Below, in pieces: positions 10,079 to 22,400 of a stretch of 64,000 nt of DNA. The translations under genes and the position numbers were made by a program. The notes under the pieces are model-generated. The model was not told where the DNA came from. It did not search any database and saw nothing but the letters and a program-made list of their open reading frames with translations. The stretch is from Mycobacterium lepromatosis (lineage in GTDB: Bacteria > Actinomycetota > Actinomycetes > Mycobacteriales > Mycobacteriaceae): positions 1,612,001 through 1,676,000 of the forward strand of contig NZ_CP083405.1 of NCBI RefSeq assembly GCF_000975265.2, in the 5' to 3' direction. Each line of letters begins with the position of its first letter. The stretch's first letter is position 1.

Positions 10079-11658
10079 TGGTAGCTCCCGACTGGAAGCA
10101 TACGGCCGACGTGGTGGTAATAGGCGCCGGCGTGGCAGGCCTGGCTGCCGCGCTTGCCGCCCACCGCGCCGGCCGCAACGTCGTCGTACTTAGCAAGGCC
10201 GACCAGCGGCGCGGCGAGACAGCGACACGCTATGCGCAGGGCGGCATCGCAGTTGTGTTACCGGACTCCGACGATTCTATCGACGCCCATGTTGCTGATA
10301 CCCTGGCGGCAGGGGCGGGCATGTGCAATTTCGACGCCGTATATTCGATTGTAGCCGAAGGCTACCACGCGATTACCGAATTAGTCGGTTACGGAGCGTG
10401 TTTCGACGAATCAGTTCCCGGACGATGGGCGGTGACGTGCGAGGGCGGGCACTCGCGGCGACGTATCGTGCACGCCGGTGGCGATGCCACCGGCGCCGAG
10501 GTGCAGCGGGCGCTCGACCACGCTGCTGACGTGTTGGACATTCGCACTAGCCACCTGGCCCTGCGAGTGCTACACGACGGTACCGTGGTGAACGGAGTGG
10601 CGGTGCTCAACCCAAATGGATGGGGCATAGTCAGCGCACCTTCGGTGATCCTAGCCTCCGGTGGGCTTGGGCACCTCTACGGCGCGACTACCAATCCTGA
10701 AGGGTCCACTGGCGATGGAATCGCTCTGGCGCTGTGGGCTGGTGTGGCGGTCAGCGATCTCGAGTTCATCCAGTTCCACCCGACCATGCTTTTCGCGGCG
10801 GGTATTGGAACCGGTGGTCGGCGGTCGCTGGTCACCGAAGCCATCCGTGGTGAGGGTGCAATTTTGCTTGATCGCAAAGGCAATTCGGTAACAGCAGGGG
10901 TCCATCCACTGGGTGATCTGGCGCCGCGCGATGTTGTCGCGACTGCTATTGACGCACGGCTGAAGGCCACTGGTGATTCGTGCGTTTACCTCGATGCCCG
11001 CGGCATCGACGGCTTCGCTTCTCGGTTCCCCACCGTCACCGCCGCATGCCGGACCGTTGGCATCGACCCGGACCGTGAACCGATCCCGGTTGTTCCGGGG
11101 GCACACTACAGCTGCGGTGGCATCGTCACTGATGCGTACGGTCAAACTGAGCTGGCTGGGCTGTTCGCCGCTGGCGAGGTGGCTCGCACCGGGATGCACG
11201 GTGCTAACCGTTTAGCGTCCAACAGCTTGCTGGAAGGCTTGGTGGTCGGTGGCCGAGCCGGAAAGGCTGCAGCCGCACATGCAGCGGCGGCTGGGCGTTC
11301 GTGTGCATCGGTGCTCGAGCCTGTCACCCATACCGCGCTGAAGCGCCGTGAACTCCAGCGCGTGATGAGTCAAGACGCCGCGGTGATGCGCGACGTTGTC
11401 GGTCTGCAGCGGTTGTCCGAAACGCTGGCCGAGGCGCCGGTCCGCCACGTGACCGGTCGCCGCGATTTCGAAGACGTCTCGTTAACGCTGACTGCTCGGG
11501 CAGTAGCCGCTGCGGCCTTGGCCCGCAATGAAAGTCGGGGTTGTCATCACTGCACAGAGTATCCGGACGCCGCACTAGAACACGCTCGCAGCACCGTGAT
11601 TCGACTGGCTGACGACCAAAACTCGGTGCGTGCGGAGGCATTGGCGGTGGCGGGTTGA
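10075..11658 (+). CDS. nadB: L-aspartate oxidase
   Basis: NadB oxidises L-aspartate to iminoaspartate with FAD, the first step of de novo NAD synthesis. The 527-residue protein starts with the dinucleotide-binding motif [17 protein letters not shown]. It also carries the family blocks [37 protein letters not shown] and the active-site region RGEGAILLD. The C-terminus contains [16 protein letters not shown] 10075 overlaps the nadA stop in ATGATG and gives the M. tuberculosis length; the adjacent ATG 10078 is equally possible. It belongs to the coupled nadABC operon and shows no damage. Confidence 0.96.
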   Translation: MMVAPDWKHTADVVVIGAGVAGLAAALAAHRAGRNVVVLSKADQRRGETATRYAQGGIAVVLPDSDDSIDAHVADTLAAGAGMCNFDAVYSIVAEGYHAITELVGYGACFDESVPGRWAVTCEGGHSRRRIVHAGGDATGAEVQRALDHAADVLDIRTSHLALRVLHDGTVVNGVAVLNPNGWGIVSAPSVILASGGLGHLYGATTNPEGSTGDGIALALWAGVAVSDLEFIQFHPTMLFAAGIGTGGRRSLVTEAIRGEGAILLDRKGNSVTAGVHPLGDLAPRDVVATAIDARLKATGDSCVYLDARGIDGFASRFPTVTAACRTVGIDPDREPIPVVPGAHYSCGGIVTDAYGQTELAGLFAAGEVARTGMHGANRLASNSLLEGLVVGGRAGKAAAAHAAAAGRSCASVLEPVTHTALKRRELQRVMSQDAAVMRDVVGLQRLSETLAEAPVRHVTGRRDFEDVSLTLTARAVAAAALARNESRGCHHCTEYPDAALEHARSTVIRLADDQNSVRAEALAVAG

Positions 11659-12515
11659 TGATGCTGTCCGACTGCGAATTAAATGCGGCGCGAGACAGCA
11701 TTCAGCGCGCTCTGCATGAAGATCTACAGTACGGGATCGACATAACTACGCAGGCCACCGTATCGGCCGGTACGGTTGTCACAGCGTCGATGGTGCCCCG
11801 CCAGTCGGGCGTGATCGCTGGGGTGGATGTGGCGTTGCTGGTCCTCGATGAAGTGCTCGGCGCCAACGGCTACCGGGTTCTCGATCGCGTCGAGGACGGT
11901 GCCCGGTTGCAATCAGGTCAGCCGCTGCTGACCGTGCAGGCAGCGGCCCGAGGGCTGTTGACGGCTGAGCGGACCATGTTGAACCTGGTCTGCCATATGT
12001 CCGGGATCGCCACCGTGACGGTGGCCTGGGTTGACGCCGTACGTGGCACCAAAACCAAGATCCGAGATACCCGCAAGACGCTTCCTGGCCTGCGTACGCT
12101 ACAGAAGTACGCGGTGCGTGTCGGCGGCGGTGTCAACCATCGACTGGGACTCGGTGATGCCGCATTGATTAAGGACAACCATGTTGCCCTTGTGGGATCG
12201 GCGGTCGACGCGCTGCGGGCAGTGCGGGCAGCTGCTCCTGGGCTGCCGTGCGAAGTCGAGGTGGACTCACTCGAGCAGCTTGATGCCATGCTGGCTGAGC
12301 ATCCTGAGCTGATCCTGCTGGACAATTTCCCAGTGTGGCAGACACAAGCGGCGGTGCAATGTCGAGACATCCGAGCACCTACCGTCCTGCTCGAATCGTC
12401 TGGTGGGCTGAGCCTCGAGAACGCGGCGGCTTACGCGGAGACCGGCGTAGATTACCTCGCCGTCGGTGCGTTGACTCATTCGGTGCGCATCCTCGACATC
12501 GGCTTGGATTTGTAG
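11658..12515 (+). CDS. nadC: nicotinate-nucleotide pyrophosphorylase (quinolinate phosphoribosyltransferase)
   Basis: NadC converts quinolinate and PRPP to nicotinate mononucleotide, releasing CO2. The 285-residue protein has the family signature DTRKTLPGLR followed by KYAVRVGGGVNHRLGL, the lysine in LIKDNHV, CEVEVDSLEQ, LLDNF and ESSGGL near the end. ATG 11658 shares its A with the nadB stop and gives the same length as the M. tuberculosis protein. It is the last operon gene and is followed after 38 bases by a perfect hairpin. All de novo NAD steps up to NaMN are therefore intact in this window. Confidence 0.96.
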   Translation: MMLSDCELNAARDSIQRALHEDLQYGIDITTQATVSAGTVVTASMVPRQSGVIAGVDVALLVLDEVLGANGYRVLDRVEDGARLQSGQPLLTVQAAARGLLTAERTMLNLVCHMSGIATVTVAWVDAVRGTKTKIRDTRKTLPGLRTLQKYAVRVGGGVNHRLGLGDAALIKDNHVALVGSAVDALRAVRAAAPGLPCEVEVDSLEQLDAMLAEHPELILLDNFPVWQTQAAVQCRDIRAPTVLLESSGGLSLENAAAYAETGVDYLAVGALTHSVRILDIGLDL

Positions 12516-12553
12516 GTTTACCCGAGCAGCAAGGCGCGGGTAGTGGGTTTGGC

Positions 12554-12603
12554 AGTGTTGATCCTCTCCCGAATAGCTGGTGATTCGGGAGAGGATCAAC
12601 ACT
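12554..12603. terminator. perfect 21-bp inverted repeat downstream of nadC
   Basis: Two perfectly complementary 21-base arms (12554-12574 and 12583-12603) flank the 8-base loop AGCTGGTG. The arms are rich in CTCTCCC/GGGAGAG. Position 38 bases after nadC makes it a candidate transcription terminator. No U-run follows (CCTTAAATTAAC), so it is not a classical intrinsic terminator, though U-tail-less hairpins are commonly proposed in mycobacteria. A repeat-element end is the other reading. Confidence 0.6.
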
Positions 12604-15100
12604 CCTTAAATTAACTAGATCAGTGTGAGCCCAATTTGTTCCGCGTGTGTCGTTGGTCAGTTTTCCGTGCGTCGTCGATTCTCGAGCGCCGCATGCCAAC
12701 CTATGAATCCACGTGCATACGCTGTGTGTATTAGGGCACTCGCGTTTACCCACTCGGTGGCGATCGGCTCTATGGGGCAGCCGTCGCGCTAGTTACCTAG
12801 CCGGCTTCGCCACGAGTAGGTCGATCGCCATCAACCCCTAAAGCGGCCATCTTCGGGATCGCGGTGCTGCCGCAGTTCCTGCTGGACAGCGCGGTGGCGC
12901 TTACGACGCTCTTGGTGCTGCCGGTCATTCAGTGCGTGATTGACACCGTGTGATGTTCGGGGTCTAGGGTCGATGCGACCGTTCTTACCCAGGCTGACTA
13001 TGACTTCATCGGCCAGGCGCGAGTGCGGTCTAAGCGGTTACCGAATCACTGCTCAGTGAGTTGTTTTGGCCATGGGGCGTGAAGTATCGGGTTGGCGGTC
13101 GCCTGCTGCTATGGGGCAAGCCGCGGCCTGATTGGGCTCATCCATCAGTGTGTGAGGCGCTGGTGGATGAGCTAGTTCGCACTGCCTGGGTTGTGTTGGT
13201 GGTTTAGGGTTGGTCGCGGCGTAGGTGGGCTGCTTGCAAGGGCCGCTGAGTAGTTGGTGTTGGTCGCCGGCCGCGACATCGAAGCTGGCGATGCTGGGGG
13301 TGCGTATGGTGTGGCGGGTGGCCGGGGATCAGTTGCGCTTTTCTGGTGATGTGTTAGCCCGCCACGCGCATAAGTCACCAGATCACGCCGTGGATGGCTT
13401 TTATCTTCCTTCCGCGGTCGATCCCCACAAAAAGTCAAGTACTGCCCTAGGCTAGAGCACCGCCGTACGCGTCATCACCGGCTGCGAGGTCATCGACGAA
13501 CTGTGAAACCAACACGGCACCAACACAGCCGGGGGCACACCGGCTGGCCGAGGGCCGGTGAACAAACAGACACCCCACAGCCATAGCATGCACCCGAAAG
13601 CGCCCCCAACACCCAGCGCCAACAAGATCTAGGCTAGCCCACCAAACTCCCGACCGTATCGGCCAGCGATGGCACACCAGAACACTACTTCACCTGCCAC
13701 CTATGAAACCGACCAACAATTCCTGCCACAAACACCAACACCCCCGGCCACCACACAACAACAACGGCTCGGGCGAGCAGTTCAGGTGCACCAAATGCGG
13801 CAGTGACCAAGCCAGCGAACACGTCTTCAAGCAACAGCTGGCCGTCGGGGCCGGTTCAGCGGAATTCGGCTGGCGATTAACTGTTCCACGGTGATCCTGT
13901 CTACGATTTTCGCGGTGGCGAAGTTCGCTGAAGGCGTGTTACTGGTCGTTTGTGTTGATGCGACTCACCCGGGAATATCGAACCTAAGCCGCCATTTTCG
14001 AGGCGTTCCGTACTGACTGCTCCGAGTTGGTGACGTATGTTCGGAATCGGGTGCTTGTTCTCGTGAACTCGGTTGACCTTGGGGTGATCGAAGCGCTGCG
14101 GCACGGCAAAAGATGCGAGCCGACGATCTCATCGCGGTGCATTTCATGGTCAACACGGCCTACGCTTCGTAGTTGCGAAAACGTTAGGATCATGACTAAC
14201 TTGACATTTAGCTATGGGTGGTGGATTGTCCAGACTGGCGGATTAATGGGGCCGCGCAGATGGTGGTCGTCGAGGCGTGCGAAGAACATCCCTATACCAA
14301 CGTGGATGGTGTTGTCGCTCGGTCGAACTTATGCGCCGCTGCTGTGGCGGTTGCTACAGTATCCTCACCGTCGACAAAACCGCTCGGGCCGCCAACCTGC
14401 TCCCGGACGCCGAAGCTGCGATCGTGCCTTATGACGTGCAGTGCCCGGATCCCGGAAGCCTACCCCGAACGGTTTGAGGAACAGGTCGTAAGCTAACTCG
14501 ACAAGGTCGACGTCCGGGTGTTGTAAGGCAAGAGTCAGGACGTTGACGTCTATGAGCACCCAGCAAACCCGGATCGCCCGTCGTCAATGGTTAATATGGC
14601 TGGCCTGGTGCCTGGATAGTGCGCTACCTTCGAAAGGCCGGTCAGCCTAGTCAAGGACATTAGTCAACGTGGACACACATACACTTCGTCGGATCGTCGT
14701 CGGCGACAGCAACGGCGAGATCAGCGCGATGTTTCATTCCGGGCGTGGGGGCGCCGACATCCAGCCCGATCCGTTGTTGCGGATCACCGGCAAAGCCCGC
14801 TAGAGCGGTGACCGGCCTCATGTTGATGATCGACCTGGCGTATTTGGTGTGATTGACGAACCCACAGAGACTGATCCGGGTAGCCTTCATCAGGCATCCC
14901 GTTAGATTCAGTAACGACGGACTTGGTGAGACGGCAGGGACTGCGGTGAAAGCAACTGACAGTAGTGTCGGTGTTCAACGCTGGGTTTCGTGTGCACCGC
15001 CAATGGTTGCCGGCCGTTGACGAGGCATGGTTACTGTTCGGTGTACGTGTTCGGCTACGATTTGCTCGCCTCGATGCTTATCGCTCGGGTTTTTGGTGTT
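12604..15100. other. decayed region without an identifiable gene
   Basis: About 2.5 kb holds only short frames. A hydrophobic coding-like piece near 12840-12950 (LPQFLLDSAVALTTLLVLPVI) is followed by YDFIGQARVRSKRL and GVKYRVGGRLLLWG near 13000-13120; I cannot name the family. The block 13090-13340 is G+T-rich on the plus strand while 13490-13770 is strikingly A+C-rich and T-poor. Neither frame of the latter reads as a known protein. A minus-strand peptide at 14559 starts MLIDVNVL like a PIN-domain toxin, but nothing PIN-like follows. Confidence 0.5.
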
Positions 15101-15169
15101 CAGCTAGCGGTATTTACGGTGTATCCGCGTTGGCAGCCAACGCGGATACACCGTAAATACCGCTAGCTG
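15101..15169. repeat. 69-bp perfect palindrome
   Basis: The 34 bases 15101-15134 are the exact reverse complement of 15136-15169, with a single central base (15135). The outermost bases read CAGCTAGCGG and CCGCTAGCTG. This is far longer than an operator. It lies at the 5' edge of a lipase pseudogene. It may be a cruciform-forming repeat, the scar of a fold-back duplication, or an assembly artefact. Confidence 0.9.
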
Positions 15170-15229
15170 GTTCGGCACTGTCATGACTGGGGTTGTGGGG
15201 TCTGCACCGCATCGGGTGCAGGGCCAACA

Positions 15230-16191
15230 AGCCGTTGACCGCGGTATTGGGCGCTGGGCTTGGGCCCCGGTCGTCGCACTGAACTGGGCGACTTGTGGAA
15301 GCGGCCCGGTGTTGCCACTGCGAAGAATCCCGGAGTTGCGCGGATGCTGAGGACCTACTGCGGTTATGCGCATGACGCCGACGTCAGTTACGGGCAGTGA
15401 GGTTCCGGGAACCATCTCGACATTTGGCGACGTCCCGACTTGGACCGCGGTGGACAGGTTCCAGTGTTGCTGTAGGTTCCCGGGGGTGCCTTGATGGTTG
15501 GAAACAAATGTGGACAGGCACACCCGCTGATGGGCCTCTGGGCCGAGCTGGGTTGTGTCTGCGTGGCGATCAACTATCGGCCTAGCCCGCGTTCCACCTG
15601 GCCCGATCAGATCGTCGACGTCAAGTGTGCGATCGCGTGAACAAAGGAGCGCATCGCCGAGTACGATGGTGACCCGGACTGGATTGCGCTCACAGGTGGC
15701 TCGGCCGGCGGGCATCTTTTTACTTCTCTTGCCGTGAGAATCCTCAACGGTCCACAGTTTCCTCGGGGCGTCGAGAAGGCTGCCATCCAGGTACAAGCGG
15801 CTGTTCCGTTCTACGGTGTTTATGACTTGACTGGTCCGATCAACTCGATGCATCCGATTATGCTGCTGATAGCGCATAAGTACGTGTTCAAGCTGAAGTG
15901 CAGCGACCGCCCGCACGATTTTCGTGTCGCGTTGCCGATCACGCACATAGATCAAGACGTACTGGCGTTTTATGTTACATGGCCGCAACCACTCGCTGGT
16001 CCCGGTTGATATAGGCGCGCAACTGCACATCGCGATTCCGCGAGGTTAGTCGCCAGCCCGTGGTCTAAGTTGAATTGCTTTACACGCAAAATGCTTTCGA
16101 CATCCTCGTGTCGGCCTGGGCGGCATACGTCGCGGTGGTCGTCGAGCAGTTCCTTGCCGAGATATATGCCTTGCGTCAGGTCATCACGTAG
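15230..16191 (+). pseudogene. alpha/beta-hydrolase lipase/esterase pseudogene (LipM/LipO/LipQ type)
   Basis: Plus-strand frames, broken by stops and shifts, carry in order the blocks of mycobacterial hormone-sensitive-lipase-like esterases. These are DVSYG, HLDIWRRPDLDR, a degraded GGA-MVGNK region, CVAINYRPSPRSTWPDQIVDVK, ERIAEYDGDPDWIALTGGSAGGHL (nucleophile motif GGSAGG, near 15700), VQAAVPFYGVYDLT and QNAFDILVSAWAAYVAVVVEQFL ending with a stop near 16191. At least three frame changes and several in-frame stops are present. The closest remembered M. tuberculosis relatives are LipM, LipO and LipQ; I cannot decide between them. Confidence 0.85.
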
Positions 16192-16427
16192 CTAGGTGCG
16201 GTCGCCGTTGGAAGCTCTTCCGCTGTGGGATCTGCCACGTCAATATCGGACTTGTCGCTATTTGCCGGTAAACTACTATCTGCAATATCTGGCGATCCTA
16301 AGCCCGAACGATCCTTAGCCTGAATGCGTCGTACATAGTGGTACGCCGTTGTGTCGGGGTTTTCCTGCGTTTACGTGTTGAGAATGCTGAGCGCCGTTGA
16401 GCTATCTATTTATGGGGGGACTGCACA
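16192..16427 (+). promoter_or_regulatory. upstream region of the polyketide synthase operon
   Basis: This gap between the dead lipase and the pks start has no coding signal and must hold the promoter for the pks-papA-mmpL genes. GGGGGGA at 16414-16420 is the apparent ribosome binding site, seven bases before the TTG start at 16428. No convincing operator palindrome was seen. Confidence 0.4.
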
Positions 16428-19400
16428 TTGCTAACCGCAAACGTTACGCCGGTGGCTGTCATTGGTATGGCTTGTCGGCTTCCCGGCGGGATCGATTCTC
16501 CGCAGCGCCTGTGGGAGGTTTTGTTGCGTGGCGACGACCTGGTGACCGAGATTCCCAAGGAGCGCTGGGACGCGGATTTGTATTACGATCCCGAACCAGG
16601 GGTGCCTGGCAGGTCGGTATCGCGATGGGGCGCCTTCCTGGATGATGTTGGTGGCTTTGACTGCGATTTCTTCGGTATGACTGAGCGTGAGGCCACCGCC
16701 ATCGACCCGCAACACCGTCTGTTGCTAGAAACTTCGTGGGATGCTATCGAGCATGCGGGTCTTGACCCAGCGACACTTTCGGGGTCTGCGACTGGCGTCT
16801 TTGTGGGACTGACGCACGGGGACTATGAACTGTTGTCCGCCGATTGTGGTGCCACGGAGGGACCATACGGCTTCACCGGCACCAGTAACAGCTTCGCGTC
16901 CGGGCGAGTGGCCTACACACTTGGGTTGCACGGTCCGGCAGTCACGGTGGACACGGCGTGCTCGTCGGGCTTGATGGCCGTGCACCAGGCCTGCGGCAGT
17001 TTAGATTGCGGCGAAAGCAGTTTGGCCCTTGCCGGTGGCGTTGTCGTGACGCTGGAGCCACGGAAGTCGGTTTCGGGTTCGCTGCAGGGCATGCTGTCGC
17101 CCACCGGACGTTGCCATGCCTTCGATGTTGCAGCCGACGGATTCGTGTCCGGCGAGGGTTGTGTCGTGATGTTACTCAAGCAGCTGCCCGACGCTGAGCG
17201 TGACGGTGACCGAATCCTGGCGGTGCTACGCGGCACCGCGGCCAATCATGATGGCCGCACTTTGCATATAGCGGCGCCGTCGGAGCAAGCGCAAATTGCG
17301 GTATATCATAAAGCGTTGGCTGCGGGCGGCGTTGACCCCACCACGGTAGGTCTGATCGAAGCGCACGGTACCGGCACCCCGGTCGGAGATCCGATCGAAT
17401 ATGCGAGCCTGGCCGCGGTGTACGGGACTGCGGGACGTTGTGCGCTGGCATCGATTAAGACAAATTTTGGCCACATGCAGTCGACATCTGGGCCACTGGG
17501 GATGATGAAGGCAATCCTGGCTTTGCAGCATGGCGTGGTTCCGAAAAACCTGCACTTCAGCCGGCTGCCTGATCATCTGGCCGAGATTACCACTGCGCTT
17601 TTTGTGCCGCAGGTTAATACGCCCTGGCCCGTCGATGGCCAGCAGCCACGACGTGCCGCAGTGTCGTCGTATGGAATGTCTGGCACCAACGTGCACGCGA
17701 TCCTTGAGCAAGCGCCAGAGAATTCAGCTAAAGAATCCCCGGCAGCATCTAAAGGCGATGGCCCGCTGTTGTTTCCTGTATCGGCCACGTCGGCCGAGCA
17801 ACTGCGTGCGACGGCTGCCCGAGTGGCGGATTGGGTCGACGAGCATGGCAGCGGAACTAAACGCACTGGGCTGTGGGATTTGGGTTATACTCTATCGCGC
17901 CGCCGTGGGTACCGTCCGGTGCGGACGATGGTCCTGGCGAGCAGCTTTGCTGAATTAAGCCGGGGATTGCGTGAAATTGCCGGCAGCGAGATTCCGTATC
18001 AGCCCGCTGTGGGGCAAGACGACCGCGGACCGGTGTGGGTATTCTCTGGGCAGGGGTCACAGTGGGCCGGGATGGGCGCTGAGTTGTTCGCGAAGGAGCC
18101 GGTGTTCGCCGCGGTTGTCGCGGCGATGGAACCGGTGATTGCCGAGGAATCAGGGTTTTCGGTAACTGAGGCGCTGACGGCGGCAGAGAAGGTAACGGGT
18201 ATTGACCGGGTTCAGCCGACGATTTTCGCAATCCAGGTGGCGTTGGCCGCCGCGATGAGGTCTTACGGGGTGTGTCCGGGTGCCGTCATCGGACATTCGC
18301 TCGGTGAGGCCGCGGCAGCCGTTGTCGCGGGCGCACTGTCTTGCGAAGACGGTTTGCACGTCATCTGTCGTCGCTCGCGGCTGATGTCGCGTGTTGCAGG
18401 CAGCGGCGCTATGGCGTCGGTGGAGCTGCCTGGCCAACAAGTGCTTTCCGAGCTCTCTATTCGCGGGCTGTCAGATGTTGTACTGGCCGTCGTAGCCTCA
18501 CCAACATCGACTGTTGTCGGTGGTGACACCCAGGCGATTCGCGACCTGTTGGCCACCTGGCAGGAACAGGACGTGATGGTGCGTGAGGTGGCTGTAGACG
18601 TCGCTTCGCATACGCCGCAGGTCGAGCCGATACTTGACGACTTGGTTGAAGCCCTTGCCGATCTCAAACCAACTGAGCCGAAAATTCCGTACTACTCCGC
18701 GACCCTGTGGGACCCTCGTGAGCGGCCGTCGTTCACCGGTGAGTATTGGGCGGAAAACCTACGCTACACGGTGCGATTCGCGGCGGCCGTGCAGGCGGCA
18801 CTCAAGGATGGTTTTCGAGTCTTCGGGGAGCTGGCGCCACACCCCCTGTTGACCTATGCGATCGAGCAAAACGCTGCCAGTCTCGACATGCCGATCAGCG
18901 CGCTGGCCGCCATGCGGCGTGAACAGGAATTGCCGTTCGGATTACGTGGTTTCGTCGCCGATGTGCATAGCGCCGGTGCCTTGGTTGATTTCTCCATTCA
19001 GTACCCCGATGGGTGCCTGGTGGATGCACCATTGCCTACCTGGACCCACCGGAAGCTGATGCTGAGCCGCGAGTCGGTTGACCACCCTGCGCACGGCGCC
19101 GCGGTTCAGACCGTTCATCCACTTCTTGGGGCACATGTGCATCTGTTCGAGGAGCCGGAGCGTCATGTGTGGCAGGGCTGGGTCGGCACCGAGGCACATC
19201 TATGGCTCGGCGACCACCAGATCCACAACGTGGCCGCGCTTCCCGGTGCTGCTTACTGTGAGATGGCATTGACCGCCGCGCGTGTGACTCTTGGCGAAGC
19301 ATCAGAGGTCCGCGACATTAAGTTCGAGCAGACGCTGCTCTTGGATCGTGAAACGATGGCATCGTCGGCGGCGACAGTTTCGGCGCCTGGCGTCCTCGAG

Positions 19401-22400
19401 TTCGCGGTGGAAACCTATGAGGAAGGCGAACGTGTTCGACGGGCAAGCGCCGTCCTGCACGCCCTGGAAGGCCGAGCGGATCAGCAACCGCCCGCACACA
19501 ACATCGACGCGTTAATCGTTAGTCATCCGTCGCGCACGGAGGGTGCCGATTTGCGGGCTGCCTTCGATGCCGTCGGCATCCAGTACGGCCTGGCTTTTTC
19601 GGGCCTCACTGCAGTACACACCGCTGACGGGACCAATATGGACGTCTCCACGGTGCTCGCCGAGGTTGCGCTGCCTGGGGCCATTCGCTCGCAGCAAGCG
19701 GCATATATAAGCCACCCTGCGTTGCTCGATGCGTGCTTTCAGTCGGTCATCGTTGCGCCTGAGGTGCAAAAAGCGGGAGCTGGCGGTCTGCTGCTGCCCG
19801 TAGAGGTGCGCAGACTGCGTAACTACCACTCGATGCGCAACGCGCAATATTGCCTCACCCGGATTAAGACATCGCGAGCCGGTGAGTGCGAAGTCGATCT
19901 GGAAGTTCTGGACCAGTCCGGAACGGTACTGTTGCTGGTCGAGGGGCTGCGCCTGGCCGGGGCCGCCTCGGAACACGAATATGCCAATCGAGTGCTCGAC
20001 GAGCGGCTGTTTACCGTCGAGTGGGAACCGCGCGAATTGCCGGAAGTGAAACAGCGCGAGCGTGGATCCTGGTTAGTGCTCGGCGCGTCCGCCGAGGATC
20101 CGTTGGCCAAGCAACTTGGCGATGCACTAAATGCCGATGGCGGGCATTGCACCGTGGTGCCGTTGCCGCTCGGACAAATAGGTACCGCGCGGCTGTGTTC
20201 GCTGCTGTCTAGCGACGGCGTGAGCCCTTCCGCTGTTCACGGTTCCCTCAAGGGACTCACCGGCGTCGTCGTGGTGACCACCCCACCCGCCACTGCGGCG
20301 CAATTGCCAGCACCGCAGCGCGGTAGGGACTATGTGTCCCACCTAGTTACTATCGCCCGCGAGATCTCCGAACTCCCCGGCGAGCGGCCCCGCCTCTTTG
20401 TAGTGACCAGAAATGCCGCGAGCATAAAGACGGGTGATCTGGCCAACCTGGAGCAGGTCGGGCTGCGCGGGCTGATGCGGGTGATTGACTCCGAACACCC
20501 GTACTTGAGTGCCACCCAGATCGACGTTGACGAAACTGACCAAGCGACGATCGCCACGCAAGTGGCCCGGCAGCTGCACAGCGGTTCGGATGAGGACGAG
20601 ACCGGCTGGCGAGACGGCGAGTGGTATACAGCCCGACTGCGGCCCGGTCCGGTGGGCCAGGCCGAACGGCGAACTGTTGTCGTGCAGCACGAACACGATG
20701 GCATGCGCCTAGAGATCCGGACCCCGGGTGACCTGGAATCGTTGGAATTCGTTGCTTTCGATCGGGTACCGCCGGGACCGGGGGAGATTGAGGTCGCGGT
20801 CAGCATGTCCAGCATTAACTTCGCCGACGTTCTGGTCGCGTTCGGCCGGTACCCCACTTTCGAGGGCTACTGCCAACTGTTGGGTATCGACTTCGCTGGA
20901 GTGGTGTCAGCCGTCGGGCCAAATGTCACCGATCACAAGGTTGGCGACCGAGTCGGCGGTGTGTCCCGCAACGGTTGTTGGGCCACATTTGTGATTTGCG
21001 ACGCCCGCCACGCGGTCACGCTGTCGCCCGAGGTGCCTCTGGAAGAGGCCGCGGCTGTTCCTACCGTCGCCGCGACCGCTTGGTATGGTCTGCACGATCT
21101 GGCCCGGATCTCACCGGCCGATAAGGTGCTGATTCATTCGGGGACCGGTGGTGTCGGACAGGCGGCGATCGCGATCGCACGCGCCGCGGGGTGCGAGATC
21201 TTCGCGACGGCGGGTAGTCCGCGCCGGCGACAGCTGCTGCGCGACAAGGGTATTGAACATGTATACGACTCGCGCAGCCTCGAGTTCGCCGAACAGATCC
21301 ATCGTGACACCAAGGGGTACGGCGTTGACGTCGTGCTCAACTCACTGCCCGGCGCTGCGCAACGTGCCGGAATCGAATTGTTGGCTTTCGGTGGGCGGTT
21401 TGTCGAGATCGGCAAACGCGATATCTACGGCGACACCCGACTTGGATTGTTCCCGTTCCGCCGCAACCTTTCGCTGTACGCGGTAGACTTTGCATTGTTG
21501 ACGCATACCCATCCAGAAACTGTTCGGCGCTTGCTGACCACCGTGTACCAACGCACTGCCGAGGGTGTGCTGCCTGTGCCGCAGACCACGCACTATCCAA
21601 TTCATGACACGGCTGATGCCGTCCGCCTGGTTGCTGGTGCCGGGCATACCGGCAAGGTGTTGCTGGACGTGCCGCATACCGGATCCAGTGTAGCCGTGGT
21701 GCCCCCGGAGCAGGTGCGTGTGTTTCGCGCTGACGGTGCCTATATCGTTACTGGCGGGCTGACCGGCCTGGGGCTGTTCCTCGGCACCGAGATGGCCGCA
21801 GCGGGCTGCGGACGGATAGTGCTCAATTCCCGCTCGGCGCCGAATACCCAAGCGCAAGAGGCCATCGAGCGGCTGCGTGCCGGGGGAGCTGACATCCAGG
21901 TGGAGTGTGGTGATATCGCTGAGCCGGGAGTCGCTGACCGCCTGGTGGCGGTGGCGACTCAATCGGGGCTTCCGGTTCGTGGTGTGCTACACGCAGCGGG
22001 AGTGGTCGAGGACGCTACGTTGACCAATGTCACCGATGACCTCATCGATCGTTGTTGGGCGCCTAAGGTCTACGGCGCGTGGAATTTACACCAGGCCTTG
22101 CAAGAAGGAAAAACCGCGCAGCTGCTGGATTGGTTCTGTTCGTTCTCAACGGCCGCCGCTCTGGTCGGTTCGCCAGGGCAGGGCGCATATGCGGCGGCCA
22201 ACAGTTGGTTGGATGGTTTCTCGTCTTGGCGCCGAGCACAGGGCCTTGCCAGCACTGCGATCGCTTGGGGGGCTTGGGGTGAGCTTGGTCTCGCCACCGC
22301 TTTGGCAGAAATGGCCGGTGCAGCGATCGCACCCGCTGAGGGCGCTCAGGTATTTCAGACGCTGCTGCGCTACAGTCGTCCCTACTCCTGCTATGCGCCG

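Noticed and set aside
13490-13770. CRISPR-like or tandem repeat in the A+C-rich block
   Set aside because: No repeated unit of constant length could be found; only biased composition is present.
14365-14559. Minus-strand frame beginning MLIDVNVL, like a VapC PIN-domain toxin
   Set aside because: Only the first eight residues fit. None of the later PIN acidic residues appear, and no antitoxin-like frame lies upstream.
15104-16030. Long minus-strand open frame of 308 codons
   Set aside because: It is antisense to clear lipase remnants on the plus strand. Its composition is that of a shadow frame and no family resemblance was seen.
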